From positions 124,001 to 188,000 of the forward strand of contig LFKV01000015.1 of assembly GCA_001189345.1 (NCBI GenBank): a stretch of DNA of 64,000 nucleotides, read 5' to 3'. The translations under genes and the position numbers were made by a program. Shown piece after piece: positions 8,487 through 17,978 of this stretch (position 1 is the stretch's first letter; each line of letters begins with the position of its first letter). Under the pieces are notes generated by a model. The model was not told the origin of the DNA and searched no databases. It worked only from the letters and a program-made list of their open reading frames with translations. The DNA comes from Candidatus Paraburkholderia kirkii (lineage in GTDB: Bacteria > Pseudomonadota > Gammaproteobacteria > Burkholderiales > Burkholderiaceae).

Positions 8487-9604
8487 TATTGCGCTGCGTT
8501 ATTGAATTAGCACCCTGTCTGTGTTCAGATACAGGTCATGGGTCAAAATGAACCTGACAGATATCGAACGTGAGCAACTGTTGTCGGCGGCGCGCAGCCG
8601 AACGGTGCGTGCGGCGGACGTGCGACGCGCAAAGTTGATCCTGATGCTCGAGGACGGCGAATCGCGCGACAGTATCATGCGCACACTGGGTTGCGATTCG
8701 CGCTTCATCGCACGCTGGTCGGGGCGCTTCCTCAGCGAGCGACTAGCCGGCATGTACGCCCGGCACCGCGGGCGGGCGCCTACGCAGCCACCGGCCAAAC
8801 TGGAAGCGCGGGTGCTCAAGTGCACCCTCAAGCACAAACCCGCCGACGGTTCGACACACTGGAGTAGCTACAAGCTCGCAGCAGAACTCGGCGACGTATC
8901 GGTCTCGGCCGTGCAGCGCATCTGGCGCAAGCACGGCATCAAGCCGCAGCAGTTGGAGCGGCACATGGTCTCCAACGACCCGGACTTCGAGACCAAGGCA
9001 GCCGACGTGATCGGGCTGTACCTGAACCCGCCGGCGCACGCAGCGGTGTTCTGCGTGGACGAGAAGACCGCGATCCAGGCACTCGATCGCAAGGACCGTA
9101 TGCTGCCGCTGTCGCCCGGGCGCGCCGAGAGTCACGGCTTCGAGTACAAGCGCAACGGCACGCTCAGCCTGTTCGCGGCGTTCAATACTGCCACCGGCGA
9201 GGTGCTGGGCAAGACGGTGGCGCGCCACACCAGCGAGCAGTTCGTGGCCTTCCTGACCGACGTCGTCGCCAGCCAGCCCAAACGCCGGGAAATCCACGCG
9301 ATCTGCGACAACGTCAGCAGCCATAAGACGCAGCGGGTTGCCGACTTCCTTGATGCGCAGCGCAACGTGCACCTGCACTTCACGCCGACCTACTCGTCGT
9401 GGCTCAACCAGGTGGAGAACTGGTTCTCGCGCATTCAGCGTGAAGTGATCGCTCGCGGCATCTTCACTTCGGTGAAGGATTGGGATCGCAAACTGATGCC
9501 GATACATCCGCGAACACAACAAGAACCCGAAACCGATCAAGTGGAAATATGACGATCCTTCGCGCCGGATTCGACCAGTGCCAATTCAATGACGCAATGG
9601 AATA
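8487..9604 (+). mobile_element. IS630-family element, copy 1
   Basis: About 1.1 kb with one transposase gene. The right end reads GTGCCAATTCAATGACGCAA followed by TGG, the inverse of the left end of copy 3 with two mismatches over 23 bp. TA dinucleotides at both edges (8487-8488 and 9603-9604) fit the TA target duplication of this family. The first 8 bases after the left TA (TTGCGCTG) differ from the canonical end seen in copy 3. Otherwise essentially identical to copies at 41923 and 55745. Confidence 0.88.
8548..9552 (+). CDS. IS630-family transposase (copy 1)
   Basis: A 334-residue DDE transposase with N-terminal helix-turn-helix (residues about 1-60), catalytic Asp171 (FCVDEKT), Asp254 (ICDNVSSHKT) and Glu290 (WLNQVENWFS), i.e. 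a DD35E layout. The ATG at 8548 (MNLTDIEREQ) is preferred; the frame is open to 8521. The C-terminus looks frameshifted. An extra C at 9499/9500 sends the frame to a stop at 9552. Without it the protein would end with RYIREHNKNPKPIKWKY and stop at 9590-9592, a tail typical of the family. All three copies carry the same extra base. Confidence 0.92.
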   Translation: MNLTDIEREQLLSAARSRTVRAADVRRAKLILMLEDGESRDSIMRTLGCDSRFIARWSGRFLSERLAGMYARHRGRAPTQPPAKLEARVLKCTLKHKPADGSTHWSSYKLAAELGDVSVSAVQRIWRKHGIKPQQLERHMVSNDPDFETKAADVIGLYLNPPAHAAVFCVDEKTAIQALDRKDRMLPLSPGRAESHGFEYKRNGTLSLFAAFNTATGEVLGKTVARHTSEQFVAFLTDVVASQPKRREIHAICDNVSSHKTQRVADFLDAQRNVHLHFTPTYSSWLNQVENWFSRIQREVIARGIFTSVKDWDRKLMPIHPRTQQEPETDQVEI

Positions 9605-9730
9605 GCTTGGCAGACCGTGCGCGAGCCAAGTCCCGTGAGTCCTTTGAGGGCGACACTTAGAGGCTGGGCCAGTCCGAACGATGACGACGAGTCTGCCTGA
9701 AGTACTCCGGGCCAAAAGCTGCTTTCTTTG

Positions 9731-9762
9731 GTCACTTTCTTTGCAGCAGCAAAGAAAGTGAC
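9731..9762. repeat. Intergenic hairpin repeat with perfect 13-bp stem
   Basis: GTCACTTTCTTTG, loop CAGCAG, then the exact complement. It is followed by CTGCCGCCCCGCACAGGGGC. I recall similar CTTTCTTTG hairpins as dispersed intergenic repeats in Burkholderiaceae, but this rests on memory. The surrounding stretch 9605-9840, between IS630 copy 1 and the end of iolD, holds nothing else recognisable. Confidence 0.65.
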
Positions 9763-9840
9763 TGCCGCCCCGCACAGGGGCAGTGCTAATAGACCGACAA
9801 GAAAACAAGTTCCATAGAAGCCCGATCAAAAAAACAACCC

Positions 9841-11721
9841 TCACCCCTCCCGCGCCCGAACAGCGCGCTTATAAGCCTCACGAGCAACGACCACCGCCGC
9901 GCGGTCCGAAATCTCCGGTACGGCGACTTCCCACCACCATCCGCCTTCCTCGGTCGGTCGCGAGGGATCGGTGTCGATCGAAATCAGATAGCTTCGATCC
10001 GCCGCACGCGCACGCTTCATCGCGGATTGCAGCTCGTCGATGCCCGACACATGCTCCGACAACGCGCCAAGCGATCTCGCATGCATCGCGAAATCGATCT
10101 CCGGCGCACCGAGCGCCCCCCTGCCTGCAATCGCCGATGAGATTGTTGAACGGCGCACCACCGCAAGCCTGCTGCAATCGATTGATGTAGCCGAAGCCCC
10201 GGTTGTCGAGCAACACGACGATCAGCTTCGCGCCGAGCATGACCGACGTCGCCAGCTCGCTGTTCATCATCAGATAGCTGCCGTCGCCGACGATCACGAT
10301 CACCTCGCGCTCAGGCCGCGCGAGCTTCACGCCAAGTCCGCCCGCCACCTCATAACCCATGCACGAATAGCCATACTCCACGTGGTAGCCGCCCGGCTCG
10401 CTCGTGCGCCAGAGCTTCTGCAAGTCGGCAGGCAAGGTGCCCGCCGCGCACACCACGATGTCTTCCGCAGGCGAGTCGTCGTCCGAACGCTGCACCGCGC
10501 CGATCACGTCCGCCTCGTGTGGCAGGAGACCATCGGCGACAGGCGTGTTCGTCACGTGCGCGACGGTCTCGCGCCACTCGTTCGCGAGCCGGTGCGCACG
10601 CGTCGTCCATTGTGGCAATGCGCGCCAGTCGCCGAGCGCTTCCGAAAGCGCCTCCAGTGCGGGACGCGCATCCGCTTCCACGGCGACGGCGTCCTGCTTC
10701 AGCGCGTCGAACGGATTGGCGTTGATCGCGACGAGCCCCGCCTGCTTGAAAAGCGTGTTCGAGCCGGTCGTGAAATCCTGCAGACGCGTGCCCACCGCGA
10801 GCACGCAATCGCTCGCATGCGCGAGCTCGTTCGCGGCCGAGCTGCCCGTTACGCCGATGCCGCCCACGTTCAACGCATCGTCCCAGGTGAGCGCGCCCTT
10901 GCCCGCCTGCGTCTCGGCGACAGGAATGCCATGCCTGTGCGCGAACGCGCGCAGCGCCTCGGTCGCGAGGCCGTAGAGCACGCCGCCGCCCGACACGATG
11001 AGCGGCTCGCGCGTTTCACGCAGCGTCGCGGCGGCGCGCTCGATTTCGCGCGGCACCGGCGCCGGCGCATGGAACTCGAGCGCGGCTCGAAGAACGAAGC
11101 AGGATAGTTGTATGCTATCGCCTGCACGTCCTGCGGCAGCGCGAGCGTGACGGGACCGCACAGCGCCGCATCGCTCAGCACGCGAATCGCGCGCGGCAAT
11201 GCGCTCAGCAACTGCGCGGGATGCACGATGCGATCGAAGTAACGCGACACCGCCTTCAGCGCATCGTTCGCGGACACGCCGCCATCATGACCGTCCTCGA
11301 CCTGCTGCAGCACCGGGTCCGGCGCACGCGAGACGAAGATATCGCCCGGCAGGAACAGCACCGGCAGGCGATTGACATGCGCGAGCGCCGCCGCCGTCAC
11401 CAGGTTGGTCGCGCCCGGACCGATCGACGTCGTCACCGCCATCATGCGGCGGCGCATGTGCGCCTTCGCATAGGCGATCGCGCTGTGCGCCATCGCCTGC
11501 TCGTTGTGGGCACGATACGTCGGCAATTCCTCGCGATGCCGATAGAGCGCCTCGCCCATGCCCGCGACGTTGCCGTGCCCGAAGATCGCGAACACGCCGC
11601 CGAAAAGCGGCTCGCCATGCTCCGTGCGCTGCGCCGCAAGGTAGCGCACGATGGCCTGCGCGGCGGTCAGGCGAACCGTGGAATTCACGGCAGTTTCGGG
11701 TTGCGTTGCACGCTGGTTCAT
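9841..11721 (-). pseudogene. iolD: iolD, two frameshifts
   Basis: Thiamine-diphosphate-dependent 3D-(3,5/4)-trihydroxycyclohexane-1,2-dione hydrolase of inositol catabolism. The ATG at 11721 overlaps the iolC stop by 4 bp. The N-terminal half (LFGGVFAIFGHGNVAGMGEAL, HNEQAMAHSAIAYAKA) is in frame to about 11085. The middle part (SGGGVLYGLATEALRAF, then the TPP-binding motif GDGSYLMMNSEL) lies in a second frame to about 10118. The end (ALGAPEIDFAMHARSLGAL onward) is in a third. The second lesion is an extra base in a six-C run at 10116-10121 (plus strand). The full gene would encode about 625 residues, the usual size. Confidence 0.92.
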
Positions 11722-13718
11722 GCGGCCTGCTCCTGGCTTGCGTGGAGGGAATCGGCGGGTGCGTCGTACGAGGCTCGCGCATCGCGCCACGCGCTGATCA
11801 GGGCTTCGAACGTGCGGCGCACGCGCGCGATCAGTTCGCGGTCGTCGATCTCGTTGGCGAGCCACGCGCGGCTCGGCTCGTGGAAGATCGTGCGTCCGAC
11901 CGTGAAGCCTTTGCACGTCTTCGACGATGCCGCCGCCCGAAAGCCGTCGCGCAACTGATCGACGCCCGCCGACAAGCCCAGCAGCACGACGCCGCGGCAA
12001 TACGGATCGCGTTCGGCGATCAGCGCGTCGATCGCCTGCCATTGCTTCGCGCTCATCGGCTCCAGCTTCCACCATTCCGGATAGATGCCGAGGTTGTAGA
12101 GACGCTTCAGCGCGCGATACACCGTGTCGTCCTCCACCGGCGGCCCTTTTTTCGGCACGATCACTTCAAGCAGCAGCTCGTTGCCGCTTTCCTGCACGGC
12201 ATCGTAGAGCGCGCGCAGCTGCGCTTCCTGTTCGAGACGGAGTTCATGCGGATGATCGGGGTGATACTGCACGAGGCACTTCGCAACCTGTTCGCGCGGC
12301 CATTGCACGAGCGTCGTGCCGATCGAGCGGCCATGATCGAAGACGAGCGGCAGGGAGCCCGGCAACTCGACCGGACGTCCGACCCACCAGCCGCGCCCTG
12401 TCGCGGCGTTGAGCGCGTCCTGGCCGTAGCGATCGTCGATCAGCACGCCGATGCGCCCTTCGAGCCCGAGCGCCTTCTCGGTCTGCGCGACGGCTTCGAC
12501 GAACAGATTCTTCAGCGTCGGGATACGCGCCTCGCTCGCGCCCGCCTGCTGCGCGAGATCGAAGAACTGGTTGCGATGATCGAACGCGAAGCCGAGCACT
12601 TCGTCCCATTGCTTGCGGTTCGGACTCACGCGATGCAGGCGCGCGAGCTTCGCATCGAGATCGGGACGGCGCATGCGCGCAGGATCTTCCTTCGCCGCGT
12701 CGAGGAAGTAGTCGAGCTCGGCGGGCGTGGGCATCGCGGGCGCGCAGCCATGGCGCGACACGACGAGCGCGCCGCAGGCGTTCGCGGCGCGCGCGCATGC
12801 CTCGAGCGGCTGGTCGCGCAGCCAGCCCGACAGGAAGCCCGAGGCGAACGCATCGCCCGCGCCGAGCACGTTGAGCACGTCCACTTCGACGCCGCCGTGA
12901 ACCGGCGCATCGTCGATCGATGCGGGCACCGCGCCTTCGATGATCGAGCAGCCGAGCGGCCCCCGCTTCACCACGAGCGTCGCGCCGGTCACCTTGCGGA
13001 CCATCGCGAGCGCGTCGATCAGACGATCCTGGCCGTCCGCGATGCGAAATTCTTCTTCGGTGCCGATCACGAGATCGATCAGCGGCAGGATGCGCTGCAA
13101 ATGCGCGGTGACGCCTTCGTCCGCGATGAAGCGCGTCTCGCCATCGGCCTTGCCGGTGAGGCCCCACAGCACCGGGCGATAGTCGATGTCGAGAATCGTG
13201 CGTACCTGATTGCGCCGCGCATATTCCAGCGCGCGCCGGCTCGTGCGGTTCACCTGCTCGGTCGAGAAGTGGGTGCCGGTGATGAGCAGCGCTTTGGAGG
13301 ATGCGATGTATGCCTCGTCGAAATCGCTTTCGTCCACGGTCATGTCCGCACAGTTCTCGCGATAGAACCCGAGCGGGAAGGTATCGCGGTCCTCGAGGCC
13401 GAGCAGCACGAGCGCGGTGAGCCGTTCGGGATCGATGCGCACATGGCTCACGTCGCAGCCTTCGCGTTCGAGCGTCTGCGTGAGAAAGCGCCCCATGTGA
13501 TCGTTGCCGACGCGCGCGAGCATCGACGAATCGAGGCCGAGCCGCGCGCAGCTGAACGCGATGTTCGCGGACGAGCCGCCGAGATATTTCGCGAACGTCG
13601 ATACGTCCTCGAGCCGCGCGCCCACTTGCTGCGCATAGAGGTCGACGGCCAGGCGTCCGAGGCACACGATATCGCGCTGACGATCCGGGGCGAAACGAGA
13701 GGTGGTCTGTGTTGGCAT
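11718..13718 (-). CDS. iolC: 5-dehydro-2-deoxygluconokinase fused to a DUF2090-type domain
   Basis: IolC phosphorylates 2-deoxy-5-keto-gluconate in inositol breakdown. Residues 1 to about 330 form a PfkB/ribokinase-fold kinase: the N-terminal GGSSANIA signature and the C-terminal LGAGDAFASGF signature with the catalytic Asp are present. Residues from about 345 to 666 form the second, aldolase-like DUF2090 domain, a fusion common in proteobacterial IolC. The ATG start follows a GAGGA-like site. It overlaps iolD by 4 bp (ATGA), so the two were co-translated. The only structural gene of this cluster without a lesion. Confidence 0.95.
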   Translation of the reverse strand: MPTQTTSRFAPDRQRDIVCLGRLAVDLYAQQVGARLEDVSTFAKYLGGSSANIAFSCARLGLDSSMLARVGNDHMGRFLTQTLEREGCDVSHVRIDPERLTALVLLGLEDRDTFPLGFYRENCADMTVDESDFDEAYIASSKALLITGTHFSTEQVNRTSRRALEYARRNQVRTILDIDYRPVLWGLTGKADGETRFIADEGVTAHLQRILPLIDLVIGTEEEFRIADGQDRLIDALAMVRKVTGATLVVKRGPLGCSIIEGAVPASIDDAPVHGGVEVDVLNVLGAGDAFASGFLSGWLRDQPLEACARAANACGALVVSRHGCAPAMPTPAELDYFLDAAKEDPARMRRPDLDAKLARLHRVSPNRKQWDEVLGFAFDHRNQFFDLAQQAGASEARIPTLKNLFVEAVAQTEKALGLEGRIGVLIDDRYGQDALNAATGRGWWVGRPVELPGSLPLVFDHGRSIGTTLVQWPREQVAKCLVQYHPDHPHELRLEQEAQLRALYDAVQESGNELLLEVIVPKKGPPVEDDTVYRALKRLYNLGIYPEWWKLEPMSAKQWQAIDALIAERDPYCRGVVLLGLSAGVDQLRDGFRAAASSKTCKGFTVGRTIFHEPSRAWLANEIDDRELIARVRRTFEALISAWRDARASYDAPADSLHASQEQAA

Positions 13719-13730
13719 GCTTGAAAGTCC

Positions 13731-14500
13731 TCAGATCGTCGCGCCTTCGAGCTCGCTGATCATCTTCTGCATTTCCGCGCCGCCCGCCATCATGTCGAGC
13801 ACTTCGTTCTTGCTGATGGTGTACTTGGTGAACGTGCCCATCGAGTGGCCGCGGTTGAGCAGTGTGAAGGAGTCGCCGATCGGATAGGCGTGGTGCACGT
13901 TGTGCGTGATGAAGATCGCCGAGATGCCTTTCTCGCGCGCCTTGTGAATCAGCTTGAGCACGTTGAAGCTCTGCTTCACGCGGAGCGCGGCAGTCGGCTC
14001 GTCGAGGATCAGCACGCGCGCGCCGAAGTGAATCGCCCGGGCGATCGCGAGACATTGCTTCTCGCCGCCGGACATCGTGCCGATCGGCGGGTGCGGGTCG
14101 CGCACGTTGATGCCCATTTCGGCGAGCTTGGCGCGCGAGGTCGCGGTTGCAAGGTCGAGGTCCATCACGCTGAAGAGGCCGAAGCGCTTCTTCTGCGGCT
14201 CGCGTCCCATGAAGAAGTTGCGTGCCACCGAAAATCCTGATAGACGGTCGCGATGCCGAGGTCCAGCGCTTCCTTCGGCGATTCGAAATTCACCGGCTTG
14301 CCATCGATGAGATACTCACCGGAAAAAGGCGCGTGCACGCCGGCCAGGGTCTTGATGAGCGTGGACTTGCCCGCGCCGTTGTCGCCCAGCAGGCAATGCA
14401 CCTCGCCGCGCTTCAGCCGCAACGTGACGCCGTTGAGCGCGATCACCTTGCCGAAATACTTGCTGACGTTCTCGAGCGCGAGGATGTTGTCGTCGTTCAT
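13731..14500 (-). pseudogene. Sugar/inositol ABC transporter ATPase, short internal deletion
   Basis: ATP-binding subunit of a CUT2-type importer. The Walker A motif GDNGAGKST is in the first frame, read from the ATG at 14500 to the Q-loop (ATVYQD). The signature MSGGEKQ and Walker B LILDEPTAAL lie in a second frame. Between VYQD and [10 protein letters not shown] about 20 bases are missing at about 14230-14236, which deletes several residues and shifts the frame. Belongs to the minus-strand unit with permease and binding protein upstream and iolC-iolD downstream; the likely substrate is an inositol. Confidence 0.9.
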
Positions 14501-14513
14501 GTCGGTTCTTACC

Positions 14514-15681
14514 TCATTGCGCCTGCGAGACGCGGCGGCGCACATAGTGGTTGAAGAGCACGGCGATCAGCAGCATCACGCCGAGGAACACGCGGAACCA
14601 GTCCGAGCTCACGTTCGTATAGGTGATGCCGATCTGCACGACGCCGAAGATCAGGGCGCCGAAGCATGCGCCGACCACCGAACCGTAGCCGCCCGTCAGC
14701 AGCGTGCCGCCGATCACGGCCGCGATGATCGCCTCGAACTCCTTCTGCAAGCCGCGGTCCGCCGCGGCCGAACCGATGTCGCATAACTGCAGCATGGCGA
14801 AGAGGCACGAGCAGAACGCGGTCAGCACGAACAGCGAGATCTTCACGCGCTTGACCGGCACGCCGACGTTCTTCGCGGCGTTGGCGTCGCCGCCGACCGC
14901 GAGAATCCAGTTGCCGTAGCGCGTCTTGGCGAGCACGAACGCGCCGATCGCCGCGAGCACGAGCCACCAGATGATGACCTTCGGAATGCCGGGCACGAGC
15001 GGCTCGCCACTGTCGAGCAGCTTGCCGACGCCCATGTGCGCGAGCCAGGTGAACACGCCGTGGAGCGCGACGCCGTGAAACAGCGCATTGGCGACGGGAT
15101 CGTTCTGCGCGAGATTGCCGACGCCCGAGATGATGGTGCGGTCCGCGAACATGACCGAGAGGGCGAGCGTGAGGCCGCGCAGGATGAAGAGGAACGCGAA
15201 CGTGACGATGAACGACGGCAGGCGCGTGCGCATCACAAGGTAGCCGTTGAGCGCGCCGAGCAGCATCGACGTGACGAACGCGGAGAGAATGGCCAGGGGA
15301 AATCGGCCAGTGGAAATACACGGCGGGGAGCGCGACCATCATGCCCACGAAGCCGATCATCGAGCCGATCGACAGGTCGAACTCGCCCGCGATCATCAGG
15401 AGACATGCGCCGACGGCGAGCAAGCCGAGATAGGCGGCAACCTGCGACCAATTCATCACGCCGTCGAGATTGAACATGCCCGAAGAGCCGGCGCTGAATC
15501 CGAACACGAGGAACACCAGTACGGTGCCGGAAATTGCCGCGAATTCCGGGCGATTCAGCAAATGGCCGAACCACGATTGCCGGCGTACGCGCTCATCCGA
15601 GGGCTTTGTCTTGTCAGGTGTGTCAGCGTTGTCCTGCTGAGGGTTCACATGAGGAGGATAGTGCTTGCCGGCTACGCCCAT
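14514..15681 (-). pseudogene. Sugar/inositol ABC transporter permease, frameshifted
   Basis: Membrane subunit of the same CUT2 importer. The first frame from the ATG at 15681 covers the N-terminal tail and the first helices (GEFDLSIGSMIGFVGMMVALP). The remaining helices (LLGALNGYLVMRTRLPSFIV, AAVIGGTLLTGGYGSVVGAC) are in a second frame to the stop at 14514. One extra base in the GGGG run at 15297-15300 (plus strand) explains the break; the native join would read FHWPISLAILSAFV. Intact length would be about 389 residues. Confidence 0.9.
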
Positions 15682-15823
15682 GACGGCTCCTTGAGACTCG
15701 ATTTCGATGCGGTACCGATGTGCGCGCCTCCGCCGCGCCCGCGAATGGACACTACAGGAAGCGATGAACGTTGATAAAGGCGGGCGGCGTCAGGCAAGCC
15801 GCCCGAAGAAGGTCATGCCGCGA

Positions 15824-16884
15824 TCAACGATATTGACCCGCGTACTTCACGACCTTGTCGAGATTTTCCTTGTGATGAAACCCGGGCCGGAACGAATGTT
15901 CTTCGGGCCGTACGAGGGCTGCAGTCCGTAGGTTTCGAAGCGCGCCTTGAACTTCGGGTTCGCCTCGAGAATCTGACGGATCTTCGCCGGATCGGTGGTG
16001 TGCTCCTTCTTCGCGATCGCGAGCACCGCCACCGAAATGTAGCCTTGCAGATACGGCTGCTGATCGATCGCGAACTTGACCGTACCGTCCTTGATCGCCT
16101 TCGCGATGTCGTCCGAGAAGTCGAAGGTCACGAAGTAGATCTTGTTCTGCAGGCCCATTTGCGCCACGGCCTTGAGCGTCGCGGAAGCGGGCGTCGGTCC
16201 GAGCGTGAGGATCGCCTGCGTGTCCGGATGATTGCGCAGGAACGCGGAGACCTTCGACTGGATCTCGGTCGGGTCTTGGCCCGAGTCGAGCGTCGCGGCC
16301 TTGTAGTCGACGCCGAGCGCGTCGGCGAAGCCGCGGCAGCGGTCGAACGAGACCGTGTTCGTCGCGATGTGATTCACGCACAGGAACGACTTGATGTCCG
16401 CGGCCTTGGCCTTCTCGCCGGCCGCCTTGCCCGCGACGTATTCCGGCTGGCCGACGTGCATGATCGCGCCCAGTTGCGCGCTCTGTTCCTCGGTGCCGGA
16501 GTTGATCGTCACGAGCGGAATCTTCTTCGCCGTGACCTTGTTGATCGCGCTCTTCAGCACGTCGAAGTCCGCGATGGTGGTGATGACGCCGTCGTAGTTG
16601 CGCGCGGCGGCCTGCTCGATCAGGCGCGACATGTCCGCGATGTCGCCGTTCGGCGGATTGCGGTAGTCGGTCTGGACGTTGAAGTCCTCGTCCGCCTGCT
16701 TGATCGCGTTCTTGATAGTGTTCCACCACGAATCCGAGTCCGGGGCGTGGCTGATCAGCACGAACTTCGCGTCCGGCGCCGCCTGAGCGGGGCTCGACGC
16801 GATCAACGCCGCATTGCACAACGCAGCAGCAGCCACCAGCGCGCGCAGCGCGGCCCGACCGTTGCAAAGGGTGATTGTCTCCAC
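15824..16884 (-). pseudogene. Sugar/inositol ABC substrate-binding protein, 3' frameshift
   Basis: Periplasmic binding protein of the ribose/inositol type. It has a signal-peptide-like N-terminus (ALRALVAAAALCNAALI, then AQA) and a normal mature domain (ISHAPDSDSWWNTIKNAI, GVITTIADFDVLKSAI, LTLGPTPASATLKAV). One base is missing at about 15871, so the last residues ENLDKVVKYAGQYR fall in another frame and the shifted frame ends at 15847. Only about 15 residues are altered, so this may be the mildest lesion of the cluster. The only start is GTG at 16884, inside the AGGTGGAG that resembles a ribosome-binding site. The ATC six bases on may be a mutated ATG. Confidence 0.85.
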
Positions 16885-16997
16885 CTATCTCGGTTGTTGT
16901 TTGGTGTGATGTTTTCCCGAGCCCGCGCCGGCTGGACGCATTCGGCGCCGTGCTCAGGACCAAGAGTAGGTCAGTTTTCGGTGGACTGCAATAGCAA

Positions 16998-17031
16998 TTT
17001 TACTTGCTCGTAAAATGGAAAATACATTCCA
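16998..17031. promoter_or_regulatory. Candidate RpiR operator between the divergent iol units
   Basis: Two adjacent inverted repeats: TTTTAC-N6-GTAAAA (16998-17015) and TGGAA-N6-TTCCA (17016-17031). They lie in an AT-rich patch of the divergent intergenic region, and the second overlaps the -35 region of the rpiR promoter. The placement fits autoregulation plus control of the transporter-iolC-iolD unit. The binding protein is inferred from the neighbouring gene. Confidence 0.6.
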
Positions 17032-17055
17032 ATTTGCCTGCGACCTTCCTATAAT
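17027..17055 (+). promoter_or_regulatory. Sigma-70-type promoter of the rpiR gene
   Basis: Perfect -10 TATAAT at 17050-17055, 17 bp after a weak -35 TTCCAA at 17027-17032. The weak -35 lies within the inverted repeat, which suggests regulation by the bound protein. Confidence 0.6.
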
Positions 17056-17102
17056 CGGTTCCACGACGCTCGCTCTGGAGCGTGCAAAAAACGAGCGTTG
17101 AT

Positions 17103-17978
17103 ATGGATGAGACCAGCACCGAAGTCCAGAGCGTCGACGAGCTGATGCAGCGGATCACCGACGCGTACGACTCGCTGCCGCGTCAGTTGAAGAGCGTCGC
17201 GACGTATATCGAGCAGCATCGCTCGAGCGTGATGATGGACCGCACGAGCGACATCGCGAGCGCGTGCGGCGTGCATGCGTCGGCGGTGGTGCGGTTCGCG
17301 CAGCGCTTCGGTTTTTCCGGCTTCTCCGACCTGCAGGCCGTGTTCCGGCAGGCCTACGCGGGCGGCGGCGCGCAGCAGAGCTATCAGCAGCGCATTCGCA
17401 AGCTCATCGACGAGAAAGCGGGCGAGGCGTCGGGCGTGTCGGTGGCGCGCGAGTTCATCGCCGCGAGCTGCACGGGTCTCGACGAGCTCGAAGCCGGGCT
17501 CGACGACCAGCAGTTCGAAGCCGCCGTCGAGATGCTCTCGCAGGCCGAGAACATTTATGTGATCGGCGTGCGCCGCTCGTTCGCGGTGGCGAGCTACATC
17601 GTCTATGCATTGCAGCACACCAAGAAGCGCGTGCATCTGATATCGGGCTTCGGCGGCATGTTCCGCGAGCAGATCCGCAGCGTGAAGAAGGGGGACGTGG
17701 TGGTCGCGATCAGCTTCGCGCCCTACGGCAAGGAGACGCAGTACTGCGTGCGCGCCGCGCAGCATCACGGCGCCGCGACCCTCGTCATCACCGATAGCCA
17801 GCTTTCGCCGCTCGCGCGTCACGCGAGCGCGAGCCTGTTCGTGAAGGAGGGCAGCGCGTTCGCGTTCCGCTCGCTCACGAGCACCATTTGCCTGTGCCAG
17901 GCGTTGTTCATCGCGCTCGCGTACCGGCTCGAGTTGAATGGCGAGGAATCCAAGGAGACAGGTGGCTATGACGATTGA
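17103..17978 (+). CDS. RpiR/MurR-family transcriptional regulator of inositol genes
   Basis: A 291-residue regulator. Residues about 15-90 form the N-terminal RpiR helix-turn-helix (ASACGVHASAVVRFAQRFGFSG). The C-terminal SIS sugar-phosphate-binding domain includes IYVIGVRRSFAVASY and GDVVVAISFAPYGKET. The ATG at 17103 gives the usual N-terminus; an upstream ATG at 17082 is possible. The gene diverges from the transporter genes and overlaps the start of iolG by 11 bp, so it was the first gene of an rpiR-iolG unit. Intact, while nearly all its probable targets are broken. Confidence 0.92.
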   Translation: MDETSTEVQSVDELMQRITDAYDSLPRQLKSVATYIEQHRSSVMMDRTSDIASACGVHASAVVRFAQRFGFSGFSDLQAVFRQAYAGGGAQQSYQQRIRKLIDEKAGEASGVSVAREFIAASCTGLDELEAGLDDQQFEAAVEMLSQAENIYVIGVRRSFAVASYIVYALQHTKKRVHLISGFGGMFREQIRSVKKGDVVVAISFAPYGKETQYCVRAAQHHGAATLVITDSQLSPLARHASASLFVKEGSAFAFRSLTSTICLCQALFIALAYRLELNGEESKETGGYDD

